DNA from: Chromobotia macracanthus
Lineage: Eukaryota > Chordata > Actinopteri > Cypriniformes > Botiidae
Direction: 5' to 3'
Length of the DNA: 64,000 nucleotides
Assembly (NCBI GenBank): GCA_036877525.1
Contig: JAZGTH010000001.1
Span: forward strand, 10,812,001 to 10,876,000
The notes beneath the pieces are model-generated. The model made no database searches. It was given only the letters and a program-made list of their open reading frames with translations, and was not told the DNA's origin. Position 1 is the stretch's first letter. Each line of letters starts with the position of its first letter. Position numbers and translations under genes: made by a program. Positions 1 through 13,200 of the stretch are shown piece by piece.

Positions 1-229
1 TTCTTAATGCTGTACACACAAGCCTGTACAAAAATCATGGATTGTAAACATGCAGAGAAAGCTATGTGAAGCCAGCATCAACGTTTGTCACATTTTAACT
101 TTTAAAGTAGACCATACAAATGTTCATAAGAAACAAAGTACCTTCCTACTCCTTAGCAATTTTTAGTTAGCCAATTAGTTAGCCTTTCTCTATACAACTT
201 GACTCAAATTTAGTGCTATGAAATTCCAG

Positions 230-3200
230 AGGCAGAGTGTCATTGGGCGGATACAGAGTTAAATCGCAGGAGAAAACTTTTCTGCAGTAAAGTGGAAGGA
301 TATGGGAGTATTTGTAGCTGCAAGGATCCAGCACCTATTGAATTCAATCCAGACCCAGTAAGACAAACTTACTTTAAGATACCTTTATATATCTCTAAAA
401 CGTTGCTGATTATAAGTAATGCCTGATAAGACTTTGTGACAATATTGTGGTTAGTTCTCATTCTGCAAAAGCTTGACTTTAAGAGCATTTGGACAGCAGA
501 CGTCTTTGTGTTAACTAAACATTTCCATGTTCTGCCTAGCTGCCTAACAGCAATGTCTACAACATCCCAGTTGCAGTTATAGCTGGAAACAGACCAAACT
601 ATCTCTATAGGTTAGTAGACATTTCCACATGTGTAGTTCAGTATATATATAATATGTAATATATATGTAATATATAAACAATATATTAACTCAGGTATTT
701 GTGTTTGCCAAGTATTTTTACTTTTTTATTTGATTCTATAGAAAAATGAGGAATTATGTATAACATACCTCAAATATCTAACAAAATTCATGTTTGTTTC
801 TCTAGAATGTTGCGCTCTCTACTTTCCTCCCATGGTGTCAATCCACAGATGATCACTGTTTTTATTGATGGGTATTATGAGGTAATACACTTTTTCCATA
901 CCTTGTTTTTAAAGCATTTGTGTTTTCCCTTTTCTTGTTTTTCGTGTCTTTTGTCTTATAAGAGGAATTTCACATTTACAGAAATGTATTCTTGTGGTTA
1001 GGAACCCATGGATGTGGTGGAGCTTTTTGGTCTCAGTGGGGTTCAGCATACGCCAATCAGTATTAAGAATGCAAGAGTATCACAGGTGACTTATTTGTGA
1101 TTTCTTTGTATGGAGCATAAATAACTAATGGTCATGAATGACTGGTTAAGAATGATTGTTTTGGCCTTGTTTACTGTTTACTGTACTGTTTTTTTTTGTT
1201 TGTTTTCCACAGCACTATAAAGCCAGCTTGACTGCCACTTTTAATCTGCATCCGGTGATTAACTCTATACTGTACTTACCTCTATATCTAAGTACTCTGA
1301 AATTCAGTCAGTGAAACAGCTTGCTAATAGTGTTTGGCTGAACAATCTTGTTTTAGGATGCAGATTTCGCGATTGTCCTGGAGGAGGACCTGGATATTTC
1401 CATAGATTTCTTCAGGTATTGATGTTAATGCCTGAGCCTCACACCAACAATTTAAATGTACAAAAAAAAGGTCACTGACATCTGTACACATGATGTACTT
1501 GTTTGAAACGTTTGTAAATGCACAATGTTATACTTCGAGGTGTCCACTAGAGGGTAGCAAATTCCCACACATCTGTTTTTCACCAGTTTATTGTCACCAG
1601 AATATCTATTAGCTAAATCCATCTTGCAGATAATTGAATAACAACATTTGACAGCTCATTTCTAAATGCGTTATTTATCTGTTTCTCTTCCACATTTATC
1701 TCCAGCTTTCTCAGTCAGACCATCCATTTGTTGCGTGAAGATGACAGCCTGTACTGTATCTCAGCCTGGAACGACCAAGTAAGTAAACAAAAAAGGTCTC
1801 CTTTATTTTGTATGTAAATAAATATTTTTTTAGTTTGCCAAAATCTGTCCTAGCTTAACAATTACTAGCAGTAAATACTGCCAAATCTGTGTTGGTATAT
1901 TTTCTAGTCTGCTGCAATACAGTGGCAATCACTAGTGTACTTTTGACCTAATTTCCTAAAGTCTTTGAAGGACTTTCAACAGTGCACTTGATGCAGCTGT
2001 GCTGTTTTCCAGGGCTATGAGCACACAGCAGAGGACCCGTCTCTGCTGTACAGGGTAGAAAGTATGCCTGGCCTCGGCTGGGTGCTTAAAAAAAGCATTT
2101 ACAAGGATGAACTGGAACCAAAATGGCCGACCCCTGAGAAGGTGAGGCAGGTTAATGTCTACATGTCACCTATAATTTGTGTCATGTTTACATGCAAAAC
2201 CCTCCAGAAGTGATGTCTAATTTGCTGTAATTTTCCGCTCCATTTGCGCACAGAATGTTTCTAAAAGTGCTTGGTTCCCCCCACTGGTTAGATAAGGAAT
2301 ATTCTCATCACAGCCTTCTTTCTAAGTTAACTATTTAACTATTTATGTAAGTTTTAAGGTTGTGTAATGGGTATACGGGACTGAAAATATTTATGTATTA
2401 AGGTGGGCACATATACAGTAGTGTCTCTTTCAGTTCTGAAGGTAGGATAAGGACTATGGCAGTCCCAATTACGCAGTTCCTCAGATAAGTTTATTAAGCC
2501 TGTCTATGGAATCTTTCCCCATTTTATCCATTTTGTTCCCTTAGCTGTGGGATTGGGACATGTGGATGAGGATGCCAGAGCAGAGGAAAGGGAGAGAGTG
2601 TATTATCCCTGATGTCTCTCGCTCTTATCACTTTGGTATCATTGGCCTTAACATGAATGGATACTTCCATGTAAGTGTTTTTTTGTCCTTGGGAATTCAA
2701 TTTGAAAAAATAAGAAATGGAAACACTGTTCCTTACCAATTTTTTGCCCATATCTCTCTACAGGAAGTTTACTTTAAAAAGCACAAGTTCAACACAATTC
2801 CAAATGTTAAGATGAAAAATGTAGATGGGTATGTATAATTTTCTCCTTTCACTAACAGCTACAAGTTATCTGTTTATCTCTATTTTTATCCTTCTCAACA
2901 GTTTAATAATGATACTTTCCCCATGTTTACAGTTTGAAGAAAGATGCTTATGAGGTTGAAATTCAAAACCTTTTACGGTAAATTTCTTGTGAAGATCCTG
3001 CTGCTCTGTTAAACAATTAATGTAACCATTTAAATACTGCAATATCGCAACTGCTATTAAATTAAAGTTGCAATAATTCATTGTGTGTCTGCAGTGAGGC
3101 CGAGGTCCTGGACCACAGTAAGAACCCATGTGAAGACTCATTTGTCCCGGACACTGAGGGAAAGACCTTTGTAATGTTCATCCAAATGGAGCAAGAGACA

Positions 3201-4637
3201 GACACAAACACCTGGACTGAACTGGCAAAGGTATGACTGGAACACCAGAAACATCAAAGTTTATAGAATTAACAAGATCGCAGTTCTGATACTATGAAAG
3301 GGGGAAACTGCAACACTCAGAGGAATGCCTGACAGAATGTTGTGAGGGACTTTGCACATTTGCAGTACCTGAAGTGATATTGAAAACTTGTTTGAGCTAA
3401 GAAGAAGTTATGATACAGTTCACGTATGATTTAATAATTGATCTGAAATATAGTGTTTTATTGTGATCTTAGTCAGTGATTTTAGAGATATCAGTATTCC
3501 CTTATAGCTGCTCGGAGGCACAAAGGTGGCCGCTGAGTGTGGAGACATTTTTAAAGTGACTTTGGTTACATTTAGTTTACACTCCACACAAATCCAAATC
3601 ATTTTTTATACTCTGTATGAGCAAAGCCTAAATTAAAGGAGATTTGTGTTGGGTGCCTCATAGAAAAAGTGGCTGTGTTCAGAGCGGGTGAGCCATTGTT
3701 ACCCTGTTCTGATTGGCTTATTGGTCCCGATACTGATCAGGCCCCTGTGGGTTACAATGAAGCTAAGTGGTGATCTGTTACCTGTAACAACTGTGAGATA
3801 AAGGTGCAAATTTTACAGCTGGCTATTCTTTGGAGGGCCTGCAAGTGTGGATATAAATGGCTTGTTGTAAACACTGAGAGAAGGAATAAAGAAAGAAATA
3901 TATAATTACGTTTGAGGGTAATAAAACTGTGTTGGGTTATAGCATTATCTTGTTTACCGCTTACAGTGCCTGCATGTGTGGGACCTGGATGTACGGGGTT
4001 ATCACAAAGGACTGTGGAGGCTCTTCAGGAAAAAGAACCATGTATTAGTAGTGGCTGTTCCAATCTCACCATACTCGTGAGTATTTGATAACACCACTAT
4101 GGCTGCACCTTAAAATTAATCACCTGTGATGCTGTCTCAGTACTGTAATATACTTATCAAATAAATTATTCTTATCCAAAAGTACAGTGTTATAGATTTT
4201 AAGCAATAAAAAGGTAATTGACTTTCACTTGGCCGTTGTAAGACATTAACCTATAACATTTTTATTATAATTGGTCTTGTGTGTTATAGAGCGCAAAAGC
4301 AATTGTTCTAGTAAATTCAGTTGTTTTTCATCTTTCTAATTTTTTTTTATCAAAATATTCTTGTTTAATGTCATATACATTAACATAGTGAAATAATAAC
4401 AGCTATACATTAACATAGGATGTGTAATTACGTAGTAAATACATTAAGTATCATTCACAAATGATACTTCTGCAGGGGACCATCTGTTTTGGGTGCGTAT
4501 AATATCTGTAATGTTCTGTGTTTGATCTTACTGGCATCTCCCCCCCCCACCCCAGCATGAAGAAGCCCAGTAATGTCACTCCCATTCATCTGGAGCCAGC
4601 ACCTAAAGAAGAGGGACTTCCTGTGGAACAAATCTAG
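230..4637 (+). CDS. pomgnt1: POMGNT1, C-terminal 407 codons (14 exons, 5' part outside window)
   Basis: Protein O-linked-mannose beta-1,2-N-acetylglucosaminyltransferase 1, a type II Golgi enzyme that adds GlcNAc to O-mannose on alpha-dystroglycan. Exons read by eye: 230-357, 540-610, 806-881, 1002-1085, 1213-1254, 1357-1415, 1706-1778, 2013-2141, 2545-2670, 2764-2828, 2933-2977, 3095-3230, 3967-4076, 4556-4637 (TAG). All splices are GT-AG and the phases join without a break. The protein runs from 'AECHWADTELNRRR' (end of the stem/lectin part) through 'VAVIAGNRPNYLYR' and the acidic metal-binding 'EEDLD' motif, then 'SAWNDQGYEHTAEDP', 'PGLGWVL', 'LWDWDMWMR' and 'IIPDVSRSYHFG' of the GT13-type catalytic domain, to a C-terminus near 'KEEGLPVEQI'. 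It is near-collinear with human POMGNT1 (660 aa) as I recall it, so roughly the first 250 residues (cytosolic tail, membrane anchor, stem) lie left of the window. No stop, frameshift or lost motif was seen. Confidence 0.97.
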
Positions 4638-6062
4638 AACACCTACAATCCTAATCCCGCTCAGGGGCCTTTCGAACTGCTGCCTACGTCAGGCCGATAC
4701 CAGGCCTTATGTTACTCTTCAGGCTGTTGTAAGAAAATGAGGAGGGTGATTTTTAGGACGAACCTCTCTGAACTGCCCCATGCTGGTGTCTTCTAAGACC
4801 TCCAGGCTTATTTTAACTTGAGTGAGTGTGGATCTTCTATGGATAGTGTGTAACAGAATCTTCTTATGTTGTTGGCATGTGTTTTGCGTCGGGAGCGTTC
4901 ATGAGGTCATGAAATTTCATATGTGTTTATGCTGGGAGGTTTGTCATTAGAAAAGAACTGATAGGTGTTTCGAAAGACTCGCTGGTAGCGTAATAAAGGC
5001 CAGTGTTGGTTTGTGTTATTGAATCTGACATCAGATTACGTCAGATCAGGATGCTGTGAAAGAAAAAAGGGAATGAGAGGATATCGCAAGCATAAGAGTT
5101 TGTTTTTTTAATAACACTACTGATGTGCTTTGGTCTGTCCTGCACATATTTTTTAACTTATGTCTATTTATTTTGTCTATATCAAGGTAACAGGTGTATT
5201 TTTTTTTTTTCCAAATGGACTCACTTTTACACAAAGACGGTACATTAAACAACAAAAGCCTGCATTTGTTTACAAGTAAAATTATCTACAGACGTATATA
5301 TATATTTTTAGAGCAAAGGGTTGTTGTGATATTTTTTAAGTATTCGTTTTCAGATGCTGTGTTTTTATTGGTAAATGAGTTATCATTGGTGACAGCGATC
5401 ATACTGTACAAGCAGTTTCCCAAAACTAATTAGACTGACTGTCTTTATGACAATGTGTCTAGTCAAGAAAAAAACTCTGTTGTAACACACTGAGAAAGCT
5501 GTAATAAATGCTAATCAGAATAATAATGTAATAGATGTTTTAAGGTGGCACTGTTGAACCATGATTGCCCTCCAGTAACTGCTTTGTAAGTCCTCTTTGA
5601 GGTGATGCATTCTTCTTAAATGAGAAGATCTGTGTGTACATACTACCACTAAAGAACCAAAGGGGAGGATTAACACTTGAAATCAATGCAATTTCAGCTA
5701 CTTCATAGATCTGTCCTGTGTCAACATTAAGCTACTGTATATCTCATGCAATAATGTTCAAATCATTTCATGGATGGATTCAGATTAGAATGTTAAAGTT
5801 TTGTTCTGGAGTGTTTCTGAAGATCCAGTGGTTAATATAACACTAATATTGCTACAACAAGCATTTTATTTGTGGTGCCACTAAACATTTTCAAAATATC
5901 TGGAATGTGCAATACCAGAATATAAATCTTTCATCACAAAATATAATTTTATTCTGAAGATGAAGAAGCTCTGTGTGTATCAAATTATCCAACAGACTTC
6001 TTGTGTTAGTTTTGTATATCCAAGTACTTCAAACTGATTTGTTTTCATATACAAAATAAAGT
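4638..6062 (+). other. pomgnt1: pomgnt1 3' UTR with alternative poly(A) signals
   Basis: AT-rich non-coding sequence follows the pomgnt1 stop. AATAAA hexamers occur at 4992-4997, 5503-5508 and 6055-6060. The last is followed by a T/G-rich stretch (about 6085-6100) that could serve as a downstream element. Which site is used cannot be decided from sequence. The short open frames here show no protein-like features. Confidence 0.5.
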
Positions 6063-6980
6063 TGTTTTCTTAAAATCATTTCCCTCTGATCGCTTGTCTT
6101 ATAAATGATTGCAATTAATGTGAACCTCAGCAGAGACATAATTACAGACTTTGTTTCTTGAATAGTTTTAAGTAAGCACAGAAAAGAATATTCCTCTTAA
6201 ATTATGCTTTAAAATTAGGCTTTTCTTACCTTTTGTTTATAATGGAAGTCCAATTTGATTAAGGGAGTGCTTTAACTGATATATGTTAAAGGGTTATACA
6301 TAAAAGATTCCCTGTAAAATAATATAATGTGCATAGTTGTTTGCCTTTTTTATTTCCTGTTAGATAAGCAGACAGCGTAACAGGAAAATTATGTGGAAAT
6401 TTAAAGCAGCCACAAAGGAAATTGTGTGGTTATTGAAATCAATGCAAATTTACTGTGGCTGATCTCCTGTGTAAATGTGTGCTGAGGTTCAGTGCATGTG
6501 GGGTTGATTTCATAATAATGCACACTAAAAGCTGGACTGACTGTGCTGTTTTATTGATTGATGTGTTGTGTGAACAAAACTCTTATTTTGTGATAACTGA
6601 AGTTATAGTGTAGAACGTCAATTTTTAGAGGAACTGAACTGACCCACAGGTTCTCACAAAATCAAGTGTGTAAAAGCTTTTTTAGACAGGCCTATATAAA
6701 ATGACAAATGAGAAACTTGTAGAACATTGGCCATTTAATAACTTTAATGGGTTAGGGATAGGTTTTGGGTTATTTTTGAATAAACATTACATGACAAACT
6801 TTCTTGACATACAGTGAACAATTTAACTAAAATAATTTTTCATACACATGACAAACATGAGAAAAGACAACATTTTTTGTTACGCATTCAGTACAAAAAC
6901 AAATATTGCAGTTTTATCAAAATGAACATTGTATATTATAATATTACTCTAATATTATTATGAATTTTATACAGCTTCTA
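6063..6980. other. Convergent intergenic gap pomgnt1/tspan1
   Basis: AT-rich spacer of under 1 kb between the putative 3' ends of the two tail-to-tail genes. I see no gene, repeat family or strong motif in it. Confidence 0.5.
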
Positions 6981-6981
6981 T

Positions 6982-6998
6982 TTTATTAAAATTTTATT
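6982..6998 (-). terminator. tspan1: Probable tspan1 poly(A) signals
   Basis: Two AATAAA hexamers on the minus strand (TTTATT at 6982-6987 and 6993-6998 on the plus strand) lie about 245-260 bases past the tspan1 stop. They are the first canonical signals met in that direction. Spacing fits a short 3' UTR; usage is inferred. Confidence 0.4.
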
Positions 6999-7242
6999 GA
7001 ATTTTCAGACTTCTTCAGACATAAGAAGGAAAATGTTTATGTGCCGATGAGCTATTTTACTAATCATAACTAAATTTAAACTTTACTTTGATTAAAACTT
7101 AATACAACTATAACCTTACAAAAATAGCAATTTACTAAATTGTAAAGTAGCCTATTATCTACAAAAGATAATGGTAGTATTTATAAGCTTGACCCCTTTT
7201 AAACAAAAACCAAAGTTTCATATATACAAGTAAATAAAATTT

Positions 7243-10200
7243 TTAGGTGGCTTTCTCATCCAGGTAGCAGTAGAGATAAATGGACACCCCCATTGCTGCC
7301 AACTAGAAAAAAGAAAAGACAATATTCTCTGTAGGTGTTGCCAAATGATTTGTCAAAGTGAATAACAAGCATTGGGACATTTAAATCAGATTGTGAGCAG
7401 TAAAGATAATGATGCTTGTGCAGAACATGCAAAGATGTAACTTATTCTGTATACCAAACAGTGATTTATCAATCATGTTAAAGGTTATAGTCAAACAGTT
7501 TTTGAAATACCTAAATAAATCAAAGACATTTGCAAAGAAAAGTTTTTTTTCAAGGGAGTCTTTTGTTATTGTAACAGTGTGATGCATGTGTTGTTTACCT
7601 CAATAGCTGAGACACCAGCTGCTAGTCCACCAACAATATTGACGTTCCTCTGGACAAGCTTAACAATTTTCTTATAACACCCCTGAAAAGAGAAAACAAT
7701 TACAAATGTTCAATTGAAGGACACAAATTCCACACAAATTCCACCCAATTACTATTTACTACTGACAGTTTGTTCTGTAGTTAAAAATGACCAAACTGCT
7801 CTTGGTAGCTTTTTGCATTGGAATTATTTAAAAGTTACCAAAGTAATTTTTACCACAGTACATGCTTACCACCACTTGACTGAAAGCTGCGTTTTCCTCA
7901 ATGCAGGGGAAGCCTGCAGGAGTTATACAGCAGGTTGGCGGGTAAAGAAGCCCATTCTGCTGATAGTAGTAAGATTCAGAGAAGTCTGTGTAGTTGCTGA
8001 AGCCACAGCACTTCAGCTGTAAAACATCAGAGAGACAAGAATGGTCAGTTAATTGTATTTATATACATTTATAATTTATACTAATTTATATAGTTTTTAA
8101 AGATTTTCCATTATTGCCCAGGAAAAAAGATACAGTTTATTGAACATATGTTTTGGCAATTGGCGCATGTTGCCACAGTATATGGGTATGATAGAATCTG
8201 TCATTAAACAGTAAGATGTAAGCAGTTAAACAATTATGAAACACAAAACAATTTAAGAAATACCAGACAGGATAAAGGTATTAAAATATTAAACCATTAA
8301 CTTTGTGTGTTAATGTCAAACAACTTATTCAAAACCAGAGGTTCATATAATGCTTGTCTGAATTCAGAAAATCCTCCTACATCATAATGTATTTTTCATA
8401 ATTGTCATGTTTGTCACGTTTTAAATTTAATTGGTTAATAGCAATATTTGTTTGCCAAAACCTTAATTCCTAAAATATTGCTTTTGTGGCATAACCCTGA
8501 CAAGCCTTGGTCTCTCCTGTATGTACGCATTGATCTGTAAAGCTCTGGTTTTTATTAGCCTGTCAAATTTCTGCTAGCCTATTTAGTAAGCTAATTTTCA
8601 CATTCACGTTACCGATTTAAAGTGTGTTTTTAGCCAGGAAATTTGACATGACGGATGAATACTATTTGACCACATACTAAAAAGCCTGAGGCACAATCAA
8701 TATGCACTGATATTTTTCATATAACAGAAGTTAGCATATAGTGTGGATGTGTTTGGTTAGCTAAGGCTTACTGTTGTCATGGTTGAGTTCCACAAGTCTG
8801 TGAGCACTTGGTGTTTCCCATACTCATTTCTCAGTCCTGGTATGGCCCAATTTCTTAAAATGATCTCAGTCTTCCGGAAATCAAAGACAAAAACAAATCA
8901 GGACAGAAGAAAGGGATACTTACAAATCAGAAAACCTAAAGTAGACCATCTCAGCGCTAAACACAAGGACTCTCTCTGCCCTGTTAAGCAATAGCATTCA
9001 TCATGGCCTAAACTAAACAAAGGCTATAGGCAGTGAACACATTACGCTGCAATGTATTGTTACTTTGTTGGTTCTTACTGTAAGAATAATTCAACATATG
9101 GCTGTCAAGAATTTCTGATTGCCCTAAATTGTAATATCATAAAGATATGTGTTAAATATATGAAATATAATGCAGTAGTGGACGAATGGGTGGACTCTCT
9201 CTATTTCTTCCACTCTTTTCATTAGCTGAAATTTGATTAATAAAATGAGATGAGTTTAAATCTCATATTTAAACATAAATCTCTCTTAGACTCATGTTGC
9301 TAAGATGTGTGTGTTGGGAAAGTTGGGGTCACTGAGACTGGTCTTCAGCACAGCATGCCTGGCGGGTATGTGCAGACAAAATGCAATTTAAAGTGTCCCA
9401 CCTGCAGAGCAGGGGAGGCAACACAGATCAGTAGAGTTATTACGTGCCAGCACATCCATCAATGTCTGCAACAATTCCCTTACAATATAGACAGGACAAA
9501 GCATTGTAAGGCAAGGGAGAGATCTCTAATTGCTGATCTGAGACCAATGTGTACTAAATTTAACTGAATTCCGTTAGTAACATCATGTGCATGTACATTT
9601 TCTTTGCTTTTTTATTTTGAATAATCATCTTTTATTTTAACAGTGACAACGTTATTGCCAAATATCACCACATCATCATCCCAAAATTGAATCAAAATGT
9701 TATTAAAATGGGTGTGCTTGAATATTGCAGAGTAAACAGCTGTGACCAATTCAACATTAAAAATGTAATCTACAAAATGATTTTGCTTATTTGGTAAGAG
9801 GTTTACATATTAATGTAAACATGTAATACTATTCTAATTCAAATTATGTGATTGTTATGACTTTGCAAAGCCTATTTCTTATCAAAACTACAAGGAGGGC
9901 AGCTGCTCATAGACTTGCACATGAATTATTAAAACACCAATTTCTTCTGTCATGATAATAAATAAATGAATAGACGAATGTGTGATAGTGACAAACAAAA
10001 CATTAAATGGGTATTTGCATGTTTAATGTTCCCCTGAACGATTTGGTCGATCTATAATTCACAAGAATATCCTACACTCTTACTTTCTAGTGATTCCCAA
10101 GTAGCATTAACCACACTGGCTTGGTGATGAAGTATGGTGTTTCTTTTAGATATCTTTATAAATGATGTCTCACAAACTGATTTTTTGCTTTAAAAATACA

Positions 10201-13200
10201 TTTTAAAAAAACATTTAAAATCTGAGTGGAGTTAAACCACAGTTGCCAGACATCATGAAGTATCATATTTGGTTGATTTTCAACTTTTATAAAGGGCATT
10301 TTTGGCCAAGTGGACTTTTAAAAAACACATTAGTCGCAAAGTTATAGGTTATGATGGAAAAGACAATACCACAAAGAGACAGATGTAATTTGTGTAACGA
10401 TTTATATAAATTATATTCACATAATATTTTGAAATATTTAAAATTTAATTTCACTCAATTTTTAGGCTATTAAAAAGTAAAAAGTAGCATAATGGATTTG
10501 ATTTATTGAGACAAAGTTAGAACAATAACATCATAGCATAAAAGCTATTAATTTGAAAAGAGTAGAAAACCTAAATAATGAATGCATGATGAAAAGGTTT
10601 ATAAAAGACACTTTTAATGTGACCTTCATGTACCAAAAAGAAAAATGCTAAAACCCATGTTAAAAAATTAAATAGGAACAGAAACCCTTGGTAAAAAGGG
10701 TCAGATAAAAAACACTTATATATGATATATGTGGATGTTATACTTACATATTCAAAATGAGAAAAATTTATATAATCATATCTTCATATACAGTATGGGT
10801 TTTCATGTGAATTAAATGAGATTGGTGTCTATTAAGTGAAATCAAATTTTTAATTTACCCTAAAAGGCCTTTGTGTTTTTTAATTAAATGGCATTATTCT
10901 CTTAACATGCCCTACATAACTCATTCATAGTTGTTGTAATTATTATACATTTCACTAAATGGGTGAAGCTCTGTATGTAAATAGCCTGTTTTGCATATAA
11001 AATGCCTAACCGTCAATATTGTAGTGCAATAAATTGCTCAAAGTGAGAGTGCTGGCGTAGCGCCTGAGGCAATCTGGGAGTTATTAAGTGAGTGAATGTG
11101 CTGGAGCCATTGCAACCCCCCCTAATTTAATGATGGCCGGAGTGTGATGTGAATTTACATGCAGCTAAAATGAAGAGAGAGAAAGAGAGAGAGAGGTCAG
11201 TGATACAATGGTGCAAGACTCACATATTGGGAATAGATCAGGACTACTACTGTGGCTCCCACCTCAGCAACGCAAATGATCAGGATGATGGAAAAAAACT
11301 GATTGCGTATAGAACAGAGGAGATGGAACAAAGAGAATGGGAGAAAGAGACATACAATATGGGAGAGAGAGAGAGATTACACTTTGGTATAATGAGAGGA
11401 ATTGTGTAATTAGGTTATGACAGAATGTTTGAGGTTAGATATAAATGCTGTGGCTATAGAAAGGAAAATAACATATTTTAATTCAACACAAAAACTTGAA
11501 CATAGAATATTAATGTTACTTACTAATGTTACATACTGCATTTGATTTTAAAGAAGTAATAAAAGAATTAAGTTTTACCATTATAAGAAGACATTTGCTC
11601 TCTTTCTGAGCGCCACAGCATCCCAGCATTCCCAGCAGAATCATAACAAATCCAATAGTAATGAAGAACATGCCCACATTGGCATGTTTCAGGAAATCAT
11701 CAGAAAAGGGTACCAATATTCTGATAAAAGAACCTCCATCAATAGTGACCCACAGTCCTGTAGCTGCTATACCTACACCAGCCAGCTGCAAAAACATTTT
11801 TGACTTTATAATTACACAGATATTTCAGTGCATTTCCAAAATGATAGTGATGTCCTAATGCTTTAATTAGTCATAAAATTCTCCCTTTTTCACATAACTC
11901 TCTGTCACATTACAGGGATCCATTTTATTATAAAAAATTTGAAGTAACTTTTGCTATTAACCAATGTACCTGGACTGTAGTCCTTAAAATACTGCTTTAA
12001 CCCAAGAAAGAAAGGAACCAAATCAAGAACAGTATAGTGTTTGAATTTAACCAGCTAGGTTACAACCTTTCCAAATGACCTGTTATCTGATATCATGTGA
12101 CCTAATGCTAAAGACAGATTGTTATTTGTATTTTAGTGCATGAAACACCATAAGACCACATGCTGAAAGTATTTTGGTGTAACCTCAAAATCATCAATCA
12201 GCATTATGACCAGAAGGATATATCAATTCCTAGGCATGTGGAGTCCAGTCTTTTATCCCATGACCTTCTCACCACCATCATGTTGTACGATAAGAGGCCC
12301 TGCATGGATTTTCCATTATGGCCAGAGTGAAACTGAGTAATAGATGTTCTACCATAGAGGTAGGTCATTCAACAATGGCAATAGCTCAATAGGAAACCTT
12401 TGATGACCGCAAGTATAAGCATTTGGCGCTCCACTGTTCATGTTCTTCAAAACTCTTCACAGACAGGTTTGGTTAATGATCTCCTAGGGTAGTGATGGAC
12501 ACACAATACCATTATCATTCCCATGTCTTCTGATCTTTCAAGAGCTTTGAAAGCAAACGAGGGCATCTTTCCAAGCAGCATGATATGCGTCCAATCAGAT
12601 ATCTAAAGGTTTAAGCCCTAGAGCACATTTGCCCATTTGAAGGTGATTTGGGTTAATGGGCGGATTGATGTCAGCATGTTAATTCACAGTTTATGTCATA
12701 ACCATTTCTGAATCCAGATATATTCTGTCAGACACAATCATGGCTGTCAGAGGCGCTCACATCAAACTCTACTGGCTGACAGCTGAACCTAAAGCACTCC
12801 ATACTCCTTTCCGTCAGCGTTTATGGCATCCACATGAGAATTATTTTCACTTTGTCTTTTCACTTCTGCTTTTATGGAGCTTTGGGAATTGTCTACATGT
12901 TTTTAGAGGTCTGACTGTCAGCTTTTGATAATGGACACACCTCTCAGGAAAAAGATGTGACAGGCATATTACCTTCAACTTCTTATCTCCAAACATTTCA
13001 CCCTCCCTGTTATAATTAGTACTGGTGTTGTTGTTTTTAGTGAGCAATCTTTTGATGAAATGCCATGTGTTGGGAATGGTGTCAAAGGAAGATGCACCTG
13101 AGAAGATTATAAATCAGGTTACATGTAAGGGTAAACTCAGGGAATGAAATGGCACGCTGCATAGAAGTGGAAAAACCTATTAAACGTTTGCAGAGGAAGA

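Noticed and set aside
2524..3602. Open frames on the minus strand across pomgnt1
   Set aside because: Shadows of the plus-strand exons and introns of pomgnt1.
7714..8994. Plus-strand frames at 7714-8022 and 8779-8994
   Set aside because: Antisense shadows of tspan1 exons encoding the large extracellular loop.
11149..11409. Plus-strand frame over the tspan1 TM3 exon
   Set aside because: Overlaps the antisense 75-bp exon that encodes tetraspanin TM3; the plus frame is low-complexity KER-rich.
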